Counted from the stretch's first letter, positions 24,995-33,283 are shown. The stretch is 47,144 nt of DNA from an uncultured Opitutales bacterium (GCA_944389195.1 CALXLM010000015.1:1-47144); one strand, 5' to 3'. Numbers and translations: made by a program. Notes: a model not told the origin generated them from the letters alone.

Positions 24995-25831
24995 TCAATT
25001 TTGGCGCAGATATTTTATGCTCCTGCGCATGGTTTCCGTGGGATCATTCATCACGTTTTCGTTTTCCAAAACGAGATAGCCGTCGTATCCCATGTCGTCG
25101 AGAGTCTTCAGGGCGCTTTTAACGTCGAGGCTTCCCTCTCCTATGGCCATCGCGCGCTTTTCGGGCATGAGAATGTCCTTGAAGTGTATGGCGACGAACT
25201 TGCCCCGGAGAACCCGGTATCCCCAAGGGGTGTCGAGTCCAGAAACGGTCCAATGCCCGTTGTCCGCGCACGCATAGAGGCGCTTATTGTCCTTTATGAT
25301 ATTCCACACGTTTTCCGGGTTCCAATATATGTAATCGAACTTTGTTTTTGTGCCCTTTTTGTGGTTGTGTATCGCCACGATTATATCGTATTTTTCCGCG
25401 GCTTCAGCCCATTTGCCAATCCTTTCGGGATTGCCCTCCCATGTAAAGACGGGTATTCCCATCTCCTTGCAGAACGGCAAATACACATCGGGCGACTCGT
25501 TCTTCGAATCCCATATGCCGTATGAGACAAATTCGATTCCGTTGTCGGCAAATAGTTTTTTGACAAACTCCTTTTGCTCCGCCGTCATTTTCGGGGAGAA
25601 TTTCGCGTCGCCGAACCTCTTTGCTATTTTTTGCGTTCCGGAGCACACAACGCCGTCCGCACCGAGAGCCTTCGCTTCGACGACGGTTTCCTCGAGAGTC
25701 TTCACTTTCGAATATACATAGCCGTGCAGCGCTATCTTGCGGTACTTGCCTGCGCCGGCATTTTGCTGGTCTGAAACGCAACCTGATACGAGAACGCACG
25801 CGACCAATAACGACAATATTTCCCTTAACAT
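24995..25831 (-). CDS. Lipoprotein sugar isomerase/epimerase-like TIM barrel
   Basis: 278 residues. The N-terminus ends in a lipobox-like LVSGC (Cys18), so the protein is probably membrane-anchored outside the cytoplasm. The remainder fits the xylose-isomerase-like TIM barrel (PF01261), with candidate metal ligands and active-site residues in AIHNHKKGTK, CADNGHWTVSG, AIHFKD and the final strand YLVLENEN. AAGG lies upstream of the ATG. It follows the Gfo/Idh/MocA gene by 47 nt in the same operon. Most members of this fold act on cytosolic sugars, but exported versions are paired with oxidoreductases in glycoside elimination pathways. A role as epimerase or lyase on an oxidised sugar is inferred. 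Confidence 0.8.
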   Translation of the reverse strand: MLREILSLLVACVLVSGCVSDQQNAGAGKYRKIALHGYVYSKVKTLEETVVEAKALGADGVVCSGTQKIAKRFGDAKFSPKMTAEQKEFVKKLFADNGIEFVSYGIWDSKNESPDVYLPFCKEMGIPVFTWEGNPERIGKWAEAAEKYDIIVAIHNHKKGTKTKFDYIYWNPENVWNIIKDNKRLYACADNGHWTVSGLDTPWGYRVLRGKFVAIHFKDILMPEKRAMAIGEGSLDVKSALKTLDDMGYDGYLVLENENVMNDPTETMRRSIKYLRQN

Positions 25832-25878
25832 AATATGATACCTTTTTTGTGTTGACTGTTTTTTTAATCAAGTCCTGT

Positions 25879-27315
25879 TCAGTACCATCCGGGACGCATC
25901 GGGGAGGAAATGTACGAATTCATTTTCGCCGATCCACCCTCGGCCTTCATCGACTTGGCGTTCCAGACCACATTTTCTCCGGTGCGGAGCGTCAAATTGC
26001 CCAAAAGCACGACTTCGGTGAGCCTTGCGATGTCGGAAAAATTCGACACGCTTTTGGGAATGTCTCCGCGCACGGCCTCCACAAAATTAAGGCGGTGGTC
26101 GCCGTATTTCACGCGCGGAAGAGTCGCGGGAATCGCCTTGGCAACGGCGTTCTTATTTTTCGGAAGGACGATAGGCTTACCCATGAGGTGCATTTTCGGA
26201 GAGTACAGCACGCCCTCGTCGCCGATTATAAACATGCCGTCCGCGGTGGAAAGATCCTTATAGCTTCTTCCGGTGTCGGTATATTCTTTGGGAAGCGGAG
26301 GCAAAAATGACTTGTCGTATCCTGAAGGCCATTCGCCGCTTTTATCTGGCTTCAGGAAACCGCTAAACCAGTGTATTTCCACCTTTTCGCCTTGGTTGCT
26401 GTCATCAAAATAGTATGTGATATGGTCCTGCCTCGGAACGGATATCTCCGTCCCGCCCGTCTGCCTCGACGTTATCTTCGACGGATAATCGAGATTCAAC
26501 GCATATATAGGAACGTCCAACATATGCGTGCCTATATCGCCGAGAGCTCCCGTGCCGTATTTATAAACGCGCCTCCAATTAAGCGGGACAATCTCGCTCG
26601 AATAAGGCCCGTACTCGGCTACGTTAAGCCATTTATCCCAATCGAGAGTCGGAGGAACCGGTTCCGACGGCCATTCTTTGTATCCCATCGTGGGCCTGTT
26701 GCATCCGCCAAGGGGGCGAGTAGTCCAAATTACGACCTTTTTTACCTTGCCTATTAGTCCGGCGGCAATCCATTCCCTCGTTATTCTTATTCCGTCGCCC
26801 GAACGGACCATATTGCCCATTTGCGTCGCCAAACCCTTCTGTTCGGCAAACCTCGTAAGCTCCCTAATCTGACTGATGTTATGGCAAAGGGGCTTTTCAA
26901 GATAAATTGGATACCCGTGTTTTAGCGCGGCCATTGCCGGAGCGAAATGGCAATGGTCGGGAGTTGAAATCAGGACAGCGTCCAACTTGCCGCGCATTTT
27001 ATCGAACATCTCCCGATAGTCCACAAATGACGCAGCGCCGGTATCGACGTATTTTCGAGCGTTCCCAAAGCCGTAGGAGCCTGTATCTACATCGCAATAA
27101 GCCACAAGGCGTTGCCCAAGCCCCTTCATTATTTTCATGTTCGCCCCGCCCATAAGGCCGCACCCCACAAACCCTATGCGTATTGGATCCTTTTCATACG
27201 GCTCCAATCCTTTCGGCTTTTTACCCGGCTCCGCGCCGAAAGACATGTAGGGAACAGAAATGGACGCCAAACCGAGCTTTCCAATATCGCCCAAAAATTT
27301 TCTTCTCGAACTCAT
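25879..27315 (-). CDS. Tat-exported Gfo/Idh/MocA family oxidoreductase
   Basis: 478 residues from the ATG at 27315; an in-frame GTG at 27324 is possible but less likely. The N-terminus MSSRRKFLGDIGKLGLAS is a classic twin-arginine signal, so folded export with a tightly bound cofactor is expected. The NAD(P)-binding Rossmann motif is GFVGCGLMGG (near 45-54). The family motif EKPLCHN, with its conserved Lys, follows VLISTPDHCHFAPAMAAL. The C-terminal half forms the open beta-sheet domain that binds the sugar (HMLDVPIYALN, GTGALGDIGTH). Family members oxidise or reduce sugar hydroxyls; glucose-fructose oxidoreductase is the best known exported case. It heads an operon with a TIM-barrel lipoprotein. 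Confidence 0.88.
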   Translation of the reverse strand: MSSRRKFLGDIGKLGLASISVPYMSFGAEPGKKPKGLEPYEKDPIRIGFVGCGLMGGANMKIMKGLGQRLVAYCDVDTGSYGFGNARKYVDTGAASFVDYREMFDKMRGKLDAVLISTPDHCHFAPAMAALKHGYPIYLEKPLCHNISQIRELTRFAEQKGLATQMGNMVRSGDGIRITREWIAAGLIGKVKKVVIWTTRPLGGCNRPTMGYKEWPSEPVPPTLDWDKWLNVAEYGPYSSEIVPLNWRRVYKYGTGALGDIGTHMLDVPIYALNLDYPSKITSRQTGGTEISVPRQDHITYYFDDSNQGEKVEIHWFSGFLKPDKSGEWPSGYDKSFLPPLPKEYTDTGRSYKDLSTADGMFIIGDEGVLYSPKMHLMGKPIVLPKNKNAVAKAIPATLPRVKYGDHRLNFVEAVRGDIPKSVSNFSDIARLTEVVLLGNLTLRTGENVVWNAKSMKAEGGSAKMNSYISSPMRPGWY

Positions 27316-27360
27316 ATCCAACACTACAATATATTAACGAATGAAATACAATCTTTACGG

Positions 27361-27370
27361 ACAATATTGT
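27361..27370. repeat. Perfect palindrome in the leader of the oxidoreductase gene
   Basis: ACAATATTGT is a 10-bp perfect palindrome about 20-30 nt downstream of the predicted transcription start and 45 nt before the start codon. It could be an operator. AT-richness makes chance occurrence possible. Confidence 0.3.
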
Positions 27371-27395
27371 TATATCTCGTAAAATCGATTTGATT

Positions 27396-27424
27396 TATGT
27401 ATGACAAGGATTGGCCCATGTCAA
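27396..27424 (-). promoter_or_regulatory. Near-consensus promoter of the oxidoreductase/isomerase operon
   Basis: On the minus strand TTGACA (complement of 27419-27424), a 17-nt spacer and TACATA (complement of 27396-27401). The predicted leader is about 75 nt. Confidence 0.65.
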
Positions 27425-27474
27425 CAAAAATTGCGAACGGCAACTTTTGCAGCCATGGCAAGTGAAAATCCTAC

Positions 27475-27502
27475 AAAAACCGCCGTGAGAGAAACAGCGG
27501 CG
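27475..27502 (-). terminator. Likely terminator of the ECF sigma operon
   Basis: On the minus strand CGCCG and CGGCG (complement of 27498-27502 and 27481-27485) form a short stem followed by GTTTTTG. It is 50 nt past the stop of the anti-sigma-like gene. The stem is short. Confidence 0.45.
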
Positions 27503-27553
27503 CTAAAAAATACTGGCGAACAACCTGAAAAAATAAAATCCAATTAAACGCGC

Positions 27554-28012
27554 CTAAAACACGTTCCCTCCAAATCCACCTCCGATGCTACTGGAAACAT
27601 ACCTTACAGGATTTGAATCGGACGAATTTATATTGGCCGATACAAGAGTCTGTTCGTCGAACTCGGAAACAGGCAATTCGTTTATAGCAAAAGATTTTTC
27701 TATATTGGGCAGATGCGACGGCGCAAATTCCGCGTCTTGCCTTGAAAGATCCGTTTCGGAAGAAAACGAAGCAATAAATGTCGGAGCCACAGCTATTGCC
27801 AAAACGGCTCCGAGAATGCCCAAAGCCGAAGAGTACACGGCGAAAGTGCGCGAAAAAACGCCATCAAAAAACCGCTTGCTGTACGGTTCCCCGACGATTT
27901 CGCGCACGAGCCTTCTCTTCAACTCGGCGTCGAAACGTTCCCAATCAGAATTAGACGGACGCTCAGCCCGTTTGAGCTTCAGCAAGTCTTCAAGTTTAAT
28001 TTTCTGCGGCAT
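27554..28012 (-). CDS. Single-pass membrane protein, probable anti-sigma partner
   Basis: 152 residues. The N-terminal 55 or so residues are charged and soluble (LEDLLKLKRAERPSNSDWERFDAELKRRL). One membrane segment follows at about 61-84 (SSALGILGAVLAIAVAPTFIA), then an Asp/Ser/Asn-rich tail of about 65 residues that ends in a Gly-rich stretch (SSSIGGGFGGNVF). This cytoplasmic-TM-extracytoplasmic plan, and a start 3 nt after the stop of the ECF sigma gene, are those of an anti-sigma factor. No zinc-binding HxxxCxxC anti-sigma motif is seen, so the role is inferred from position and topology only. Confidence 0.65.
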   Translation of the reverse strand: MPQKIKLEDLLKLKRAERPSNSDWERFDAELKRRLVREIVGEPYSKRFFDGVFSRTFAVYSSALGILGAVLAIAVAPTFIASFSSETDLSRQDAEFAPSHLPNIEKSFAINELPVSEFDEQTLVSANINSSDSNPVRYVSSSIGGGFGGNVF

Positions 28013-28015
28013 TAC

Positions 28016-28666
28016 TTATTTCAAATAGTCTTTTAAATACGCCCTAAGCTGCTGCTTTGCATAGTGCAAACGCGTTCTTACGGTGGCTTCGCTGGCGTTT
28101 GTGATTTCAGCAATTTCCTGATGGCTCAAGCCTTCAATCTCGAACAAAACCACAACCGTCCTATGTTTTATAGACAAAGTTTGGAGGGCTTCGTTCAATT
28201 TTTCCTTCAATTCGTTCAAAATGAGTTTTCTTGGAGCTCCGCAATTTTCCGACAGCTTTTCTACGATGTCGGGCGCCGCAAGCTCCTCGTCGGAATTGTC
28301 GAGGCTGAAGAAGCGCCTAAACCTGGCGCGCTTTAAAAAGGTAATGGACTTGTTTACGGCTATCCTATAAAGCCACGTATAAAAGGCCGACTTGCCCTTA
28401 AACGACCCTATTGCAGAAAACGCCTTGATAAAAGAGTCCTGCACTACGTCCATTGCATCTTCCCGGTTTGAGAGCATGTTGTATACGACCCCGTACAGCC
28501 TTTCCCTGTACTTCTTTGTGAGCGCGTCGAACGCCGCCATGTCGCCAGCCTTGACGCGTTCGACCAAAGCGATGTCCACATCCGGCGAATCCGCCTTCCC
28601 TGCCGAAGCGGAAAAGCCCACGCCGACGCCTGTATTAATCGCAGCCACCAAATCCGATACTTTCAA
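28016..28666 (-). CDS. ECF-family RNA polymerase sigma factor
   Basis: 216 residues. Region 2 runs from about 37 (ALVERVKAGDMAAFDALTKKYRERLYGVVYNML) through DVVQDSFIKAFSAIGSF and FYTWLYRIAVNKSITFLKR. Region 4 covers about 150-210 (LNEALQTLSIKHRTVVVLFEIEGLSHQEIAEI, then SEATVRTRLHYAKQQLR). The sigma-70 regions 1 and 3 are absent, as in ECF factors. The start is uncertain: the longest frame begins at a TTG at 28666, whereas a GTG about 26 codons later has an AAGGCGG upstream. The anti-sigma-like gene is coupled downstream. What it controls is not visible; no autoregulatory promoter motif could be identified. Confidence 0.9.
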   Translation of the reverse strand: MKVSDLVAAINTGVGVGFSASAGKADSPDVDIALVERVKAGDMAAFDALTKKYRERLYGVVYNMLSNREDAMDVVQDSFIKAFSAIGSFKGKSAFYTWLYRIAVNKSITFLKRARFRRFFSLDNSDEELAAPDIVEKLSENCGAPRKLILNELKEKLNEALQTLSIKHRTVVVLFEIEGLSHQEIAEITNASEATVRTRLHYAKQQLRAYLKDYLK

Positions 28667-28719
28667 AAAAATACCGGAATTACAAGAAGAATTGCATAGA
28701 ATGTTTTATGTTCGAGCAA

Positions 28720-29739
28720 CTATGCGTCGCCGCCGCGGGCTATGAGTTCGGCTATTTGAACGGCGTTGAGTGCAGCGCCCTTCCAAAGTTGGTCGCCTAC
28801 CACCCAAAAAGCCAGCCCGTTTTCGAATGCTATATCCTTGCGTATTCTTCCAACGCCGCATTTTTCCTTATTTTGAAAATTCAACGGAACCGGATACCCG
28901 TTGTTTTCCACGTCGTCCACAAGAACAGCTCCGGGGAACGCCGCGATGGCCTCCCTCGCCCTGCCGACATCGACAGGCCTTTCAAATTCGGCGTTTATGG
29001 CAACGCTGTGGGCGCGCATCACCGGAACGCGCACGCATGTGGTGGAGTTCAGCACGCCGGGAAGCTCCATAATTTTACGCGTTTCGTTGAGCATTTTCAA
29101 CTCTTCCTTGGTATAACCGTTATCCATAAACACATCGACATGCGGTATGACATTGCAGGCTATCTGGTACGGATAAACCTCCACTTTCGGTTCAGCGCCA
29201 GAGGCTATTGCCGCCATCTGCGACTTCAGCTCCTTCATTGCTGCCACGCCCGTGCCTGAAACAGCCTGGTAGGTCGCGGCAAAAAAGCGCTTCAGCCCGA
29301 ACTCCTTATGAAGCGGATATAACGCCATCAGAGAAATCGCCGTGGTGCAATTAGGATTAGCTATGATGTTTTTGTGCCCCTTGAGAGCGTGCGGGTTTAT
29401 CTCCGGCACGATGAGGGGAACATTCGGATCCATTCTGAAAGCCGAACTGTTGTCTATGGCTATGCAGCCGCGTTTCGCGCATTCGGGAACGAGAAGTTTC
29501 GACGGAGTGCCGCCTGCCGAAAAGATTGCGATGTCGAACTTCGAAAAGCTTTCGGGAACGGCCTCCTCCACGATAAAAGTCTTATTTTCAAACTTTATTT
29601 CCTTGCCTGCAGAGCGCGATGATGCCAATAGTGTCAAAGACTCCATTGGAAAGCTTCTCTGAAACAGAAGCTTTATAAGTTCGCGGCCGACGGCTCCGGT
29701 CGCGCCTACAATGCCGATTCTGTACTTCCTATTATTCAT
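28720..29739 (-). CDS. asd: Aspartate-semialdehyde dehydrogenase
   Basis: 339 residues, normal length. It reduces aspartyl phosphate to aspartate semialdehyde with NADPH, feeding lysine/diaminopimelate, threonine and methionine synthesis. Signatures are the nucleotide-binding GIVGATGAVGRELI (9-22), the SAGG segment, IDNSSAFRMD (95-104), the catalytic Cys131 in NPNCTTA and the substrate-binding RVPVMRAHS. It belongs to the Gram-positive/archaeal-like Asd type by the NPNC context. The ATG at 29739 shares a CATG with the most upstream ATG of the divergent L,D-transpeptidase. No SD is visible and the promoter lies 17 nt upstream. Confidence 0.96.
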   Translation of the reverse strand: MNNRKYRIGIVGATGAVGRELIKLLFQRSFPMESLTLLASSRSAGKEIKFENKTFIVEEAVPESFSKFDIAIFSAGGTPSKLLVPECAKRGCIAIDNSSAFRMDPNVPLIVPEINPHALKGHKNIIANPNCTTAISLMALYPLHKEFGLKRFFAATYQAVSGTGVAAMKELKSQMAAIASGAEPKVEVYPYQIACNVIPHVDVFMDNGYTKEELKMLNETRKIMELPGVLNSTTCVRVPVMRAHSVAINAEFERPVDVGRAREAIAAFPGAVLVDDVENNGYPVPLNFQNKEKCGVGRIRKDIAFENGLAFWVVGDQLWKGAALNAVQIAELIARGGDA

Positions 29740-30271
29740 GAATGTTTTTTTAGATAAAATATTGAATGCCTGCCTGCGGTTAAATATAAAACCCTCGAAA
29801 TATCTTATATATGTGTCGATTTGCGAGCAAAAACTTTATCTTTTTTGCGAAAGATCACTGATTAAGGAGCTACCCGTATCCACATCGAAAGCCCCTCCGT
29901 GCTGCATAAAAGACTCGCTCGGAACCCCCACCGGGCTTCACAAAATTGACGGCAAAATAGGTTTCGGAGCCGCGCTCGACACTGTTTTCAAGGGAAGAGT
30001 TCCATCCGGAAAAATATCCGACCAAGCGCCCGAAGATCGCGAAAAAAACCTGATAACCGCCCGCATAATGCGCCTGCGCGGGCTTGAAACCGGCGTAAAC
30101 TCCGGCGGAGACGTCGATACATACGACAGGTTTGTATATATACACGGCACGAACCAGGAGGATAAAATCGGAACACCCAACAGCCATGGGTGCGTCCTTT
30201 TAAAAAACGCCGACGCAGCCGAGCTTTTTGATGTTGTAAACGACGGAGACATCGTGCTAATCTCGGAGTAG
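29738..30271 (+). CDS. L,D-transpeptidase (YkuD domain)
   Basis: 177 residues from the ATG at 29738. The catalytic motif is complete: YIHGTNQEDKIGTPNSHGCVLLKNADAAELF, with the conserved His and the nucleophilic Cys of SHGC near residue 150. The domain starts at about residue 22 (IYVSICEQKLYLF). No signal peptide or membrane anchor is evident, which is odd for an enzyme that cross-links peptidoglycan or anchors lipoproteins in the periplasm. The start is uncertain: the ATG at 29738 overlaps the asd start codon and the asd promoter lies inside the first 15 codons, so a TTG at 29762 or a GTG at 29813 may be used instead. It is followed 11 nt later by an NtrC-type regulator. Confidence 0.88.
   Translation: MNVFLDKILNACLRLNIKPSKYLIYVSICEQKLYLFCERSLIKELPVSTSKAPPCCIKDSLGTPTGLHKIDGKIGFGAALDTVFKGRVPSGKISDQAPEDREKNLITARIMRLRGLETGVNSGGDVDTYDRFVYIHGTNQEDKIGTPNSHGCVLLKNADAAELFDVVNDGDIVLISE
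29756..29784 (-). promoter_or_regulatory. Candidate promoter of asd
   Basis: On the minus strand TTTAAC (complement of 29779-29784), a 17-nt spacer and TATTTT (complement of 29756-29761). The predicted leader is about 10 nt. It lies within the proposed N-terminal codons of the divergent L,D-transpeptidase. Confidence 0.42.
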
Positions 30272-30282
30272 TTAAATATAAT

Positions 30283-31662
30283 ATGCGAAGCATTCTCATT
30301 GTTGACGACGAAAAACACACGCGCGACGGATTGTCGGCAGTATTGGCCGACTCGTACGACGTATTCGCTGCCTCAAACGCCGACGAAGCGATTAAAATGC
30401 TCGAGGCCGAACCTTTCGACGCCGTTATAACCGACCTGCGAATGGCCGGCAAATCGGGCATAAGCGTAATAGACAAGGCAATTTCGTTGCCTGAAAAGCC
30501 CGTTTGCATAATGCTTACGGCGTACGGCAATATGGAGACGGCGGTGGAGGCCATGAAACACGGAGCCTCCGACTTTTTATCGAAACCCGTCGATGTTGAA
30601 AAGCTTGAAAAAGTGCTCGCCGAATCCCTTGAAAAACGCGACGACGCTCTGAAGGAGGCCGAAGCTAAAAAGCAAAAGCACGTGGAGTACGCGCGCAAAT
30701 CGCACGGCCCCAACGCCGTGGTAGAGGCAAAGCACATCGACACCGGATGCCTCATAGCCAACAGCCCGCAAATGCGCAGCGTCGTGGAAAAGGCAGTGCA
30801 GGTGGCGCACTCCAAGGCGACGGTGATGATAACCGGCGAAACAGGCACCGGGAAGGAGCTTATCGCCCGTCTAATACACTCGTCATCTCCGAGAAGGGAC
30901 ATGCCGTTTCTTCCCGTGCACTGCGCGGCCATTCCCGCCAATCTGCTTGAAAGCGAGCTTTTCGGATATGAAAAAGGAGCTTTTACCGGCGCAAACCAGC
31001 GGCGCATCGGGCGCTTCGAGGCAGCCGACAAGGGGACCATCTTCCTCGACGAAATAGGCGAAATCGACGCGCAAACGCAGGTCAAGCTTCTCAGGTTTCT
31101 CGAAACTAAAAGCTTCGAAAGGCTGGGCAGTTCGCAAAGCATAACCGTGGACGTGCGGGTCATTTGCGCCACCAACAGAAACTTGAAGGAAATGAGCGAA
31201 CGCGGAGAATATAGGGAGGATCTTTATTACCGCCTTAACGTAGTTGAAATAAAAATCCCCCCATTGCGCGAGCACAGGGCAGACATCGGCCCGCTGATAA
31301 AGTCCTACATAGCATACTACGCGAGGGAAAACGACGTCGAGCCAGTCGGGATAGAGCCCGACGCGCTCGCCGCTCTCTCAAATTACGACTGGCCGGGAAA
31401 CATTAGGGAACTCCGCAATTTCTGCGAAAACGCCGTCGTAATGAGCCAGACAAAATCCGTCGGCGCAAAGGACCTCGACCCGAAGTTCACGCTTCCGCAG
31501 CGGCGCGACGAAAAATCGCACAATCTATCAAAAAAAGACAACGAGCTCGATTTGATACGCAGGGCTCTCGACGCCGCCGAAGGCAACAAAAGCAAAGCCG
31601 CCGAAATGCTCGGGATCAGCCGGCGCACCCTGCACAGGAAGCTTGGCGACATAAAGAGCTGA
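30283..31662 (+). CDS. NtrC-family sigma-54-dependent response regulator
   Basis: 459 residues in three domains. The receiver (1-120) has acidic residues Asp8 and Asp9, phospho-acceptor Asp51 in VITDLRMAG and a conserved Lys in FLSKPVD. The AAA+ domain (about 155-385) has Walker A GETGTGKE (near 184), the sigma-54 contact loop GAFTGA (near 232), Walker B GTIFLDEIGE (near 250) and the arginine-finger region REDLYYRLNV. The C-terminal Fis-type helix-turn-helix is NKSKAAEMLGISRRTLHRKL. A charged linker (DALKEAEAKKQKH) joins receiver and AAA+. It activates sigma-54 promoters when phosphorylated. No histidine kinase is adjacent, so the partner is encoded elsewhere or in the missing flank. Confidence 0.95.
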   Translation: MRSILIVDDEKHTRDGLSAVLADSYDVFAASNADEAIKMLEAEPFDAVITDLRMAGKSGISVIDKAISLPEKPVCIMLTAYGNMETAVEAMKHGASDFLSKPVDVEKLEKVLAESLEKRDDALKEAEAKKQKHVEYARKSHGPNAVVEAKHIDTGCLIANSPQMRSVVEKAVQVAHSKATVMITGETGTGKELIARLIHSSSPRRDMPFLPVHCAAIPANLLESELFGYEKGAFTGANQRRIGRFEAADKGTIFLDEIGEIDAQTQVKLLRFLETKSFERLGSSQSITVDVRVICATNRNLKEMSERGEYREDLYYRLNVVEIKIPPLREHRADIGPLIKSYIAYYARENDVEPVGIEPDALAALSNYDWPGNIRELRNFCENAVVMSQTKSVGAKDLDPKFTLPQRRDEKSHNLSKKDNELDLIRRALDAAEGNKSKAAEMLGISRRTLHRKLGDIKS

Positions 31663-31735
31663 AAAAAATCTCAAGGGCGGATTTTCCGGCCGGACCGACT
31701 CCAGACGCGCCCGGGGAAAAATCGCAGAGACACCG

Positions 31736-33283
31736 GTGAAAAAGGACGTAAAAAACATAGCCAAAGTATCGCTTGCGACGGTCGGATCGCGCATCATGGG
31801 GCTCGTGCGCGATGCGGCAACAATGGCCTATTTAAGCATAGGCGCAGTGAGCGCCGCTTACACGTTCGCATTCACCCTGCCGAATTTGTTCCGCAGGCTT
31901 CTCGGCGAGGGGGCCCTCACGTCGGCCATGATTCCCATATTTTCGCAGTCGCTAAAAAACGACGGCCGCGAAGGCGCCTTCGCATTTTTAAACAAAGTGC
32001 TAACCCGCGGGGGGATTCTGATGGTCGCCCTTTCGCTTGCGGGCATGGCAATATCCGCGCTTGCGGCCGCTTATATCGGCGACGGCGGGCAAGAGCGGTT
32101 TGTTCTGGGAGCGAAATTTTCAATAATCCTCATGCCGTATTTGGCGCTCGTATGCCTTGCTGCGGTTTTCTCGGCGGCGTTGAACGTTATGGATTCCTTT
32201 ACTGTTCCGTCGATAACGCCCGCGCTTTTGAACGTATCCATCATATGCGGCCTCGCGGCCGGCGTGGCGATTTTCGGCGCCGAAGACTCTGTGGGGCTTG
32301 GATACTCGATGTGCGTTGCGTGGATTGTGGGCGGCGCCATTCAAATGGGGCTTCCTGCATACTGGCTGGCAAAGAAAGGCTGGCGGTATTCTTTCGACAT
32401 CGGCCCCTCGCCGGCCCTTGCGGAACTCTACGCCCTGTTTATTCCGGCGCTAATAGGCGCGGCTGTCTACCAGATAAACATATTCGCATCGAAAATATTG
32501 GCGCTGTTTCTGAACGACTCCGCACTGCCCACGCTGTATCTTTCGAGCAGAATAATAGAATTTCCGCTCGGCGTGTTCACAATCGCCGTCGCCACCGTGT
32601 ATTTTCCAAAGCTTTCCAAAATCGGCGGCGAAAACGACCGATCCGAATACCGGCGGGAATATTCTAACGGAATCGTCATGACCATGGCCATCGCAATACC
32701 CGCCATGTTCGGGATACTCGCAACCTCGCGCGACATACTCACGCTCCTTTTTGAATGGGGGCTTTTCGGAGCCGGCGACGTGTCCGCATGCCTTCCGGTC
32801 CTGCTTGTGAGCGTGTTCGGCCTGCCGTTTTTTGCGATGTCCACGTTCGCCACACGAGGATTCCACTCCATGAAGGATACGCGCACGCCCGTCAGGGTTT
32901 CCTATTGGGCTTTTGCGGCAAACATAGTTCTTTCGCTGGCGCTCATGTTTCCGTTCGGCGCACCGGGGCTCGCCGGAGCCAACGTCGGGGCGGCGGCGCT
33001 GCAGGCGGCGATGTTAAACGCGAAGCTTGCGCGCAAGCACGGAAACATAAACGAATGGGCGGAGATTTTCAAAATAATCGCGGCGTCGGCGGCAATGGCC
33101 GCAGCGGCGTATCTTGCGAGGGGGGCTCTCGGGCAATATTTTTCGGGCAAGACTCTCGCGGCGGCCGTGTGCTGCGCCGTTATCCCGGTAGCGGCCGTAT
33201 TCTATTTCGCCATGCTAAAACTGATGCGCTTTAAGAGATTCTCGGGTCTCGCAAACCTAATATCTGGGAGAAAAACGCCATGA
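31736..33283 (+). CDS. murJ: Lipid II flippase
   Basis: 515 residues, polytopic inner-membrane protein of the MurJ/MviN family with about 14 membrane segments. It moves lipid-linked peptidoglycan precursors across the inner membrane. The N-terminal signature SLATVGSRIMGLVRDAATMAYL (13-34) with two Arg, and LPNLFRRLLGEGALTSAMIPIF (about 49-70), are the conserved cavity motifs of the family. The start codon is GTG (31736) with only a weak SD. The stop overlaps the next start by 4 nt (ATGA), so hemE is translationally coupled. Confidence 0.94.
   Translation: MKKDVKNIAKVSLATVGSRIMGLVRDAATMAYLSIGAVSAAYTFAFTLPNLFRRLLGEGALTSAMIPIFSQSLKNDGREGAFAFLNKVLTRGGILMVALSLAGMAISALAAAYIGDGGQERFVLGAKFSIILMPYLALVCLAAVFSAALNVMDSFTVPSITPALLNVSIICGLAAGVAIFGAEDSVGLGYSMCVAWIVGGAIQMGLPAYWLAKKGWRYSFDIGPSPALAELYALFIPALIGAAVYQINIFASKILALFLNDSALPTLYLSSRIIEFPLGVFTIAVATVYFPKLSKIGGENDRSEYRREYSNGIVMTMAIAIPAMFGILATSRDILTLLFEWGLFGAGDVSACLPVLLVSVFGLPFFAMSTFATRGFHSMKDTRTPVRVSYWAFAANIVLSLALMFPFGAPGLAGANVGAAALQAAMLNAKLARKHGNINEWAEIFKIIAASAAMAAAAYLARGALGQYFSGKTLAAAVCCAVIPVAAVFYFAMLKLMRFKRFSGLANLISGRKTP

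Noticed and set aside
29988-31175. Long minus-strand frame of 395 codons
   Set aside because: It lies opposite the NtrC-type regulator, whose receiver, AAA+ and Fis motifs are all intact; the antisense frame has no recognisable domain.
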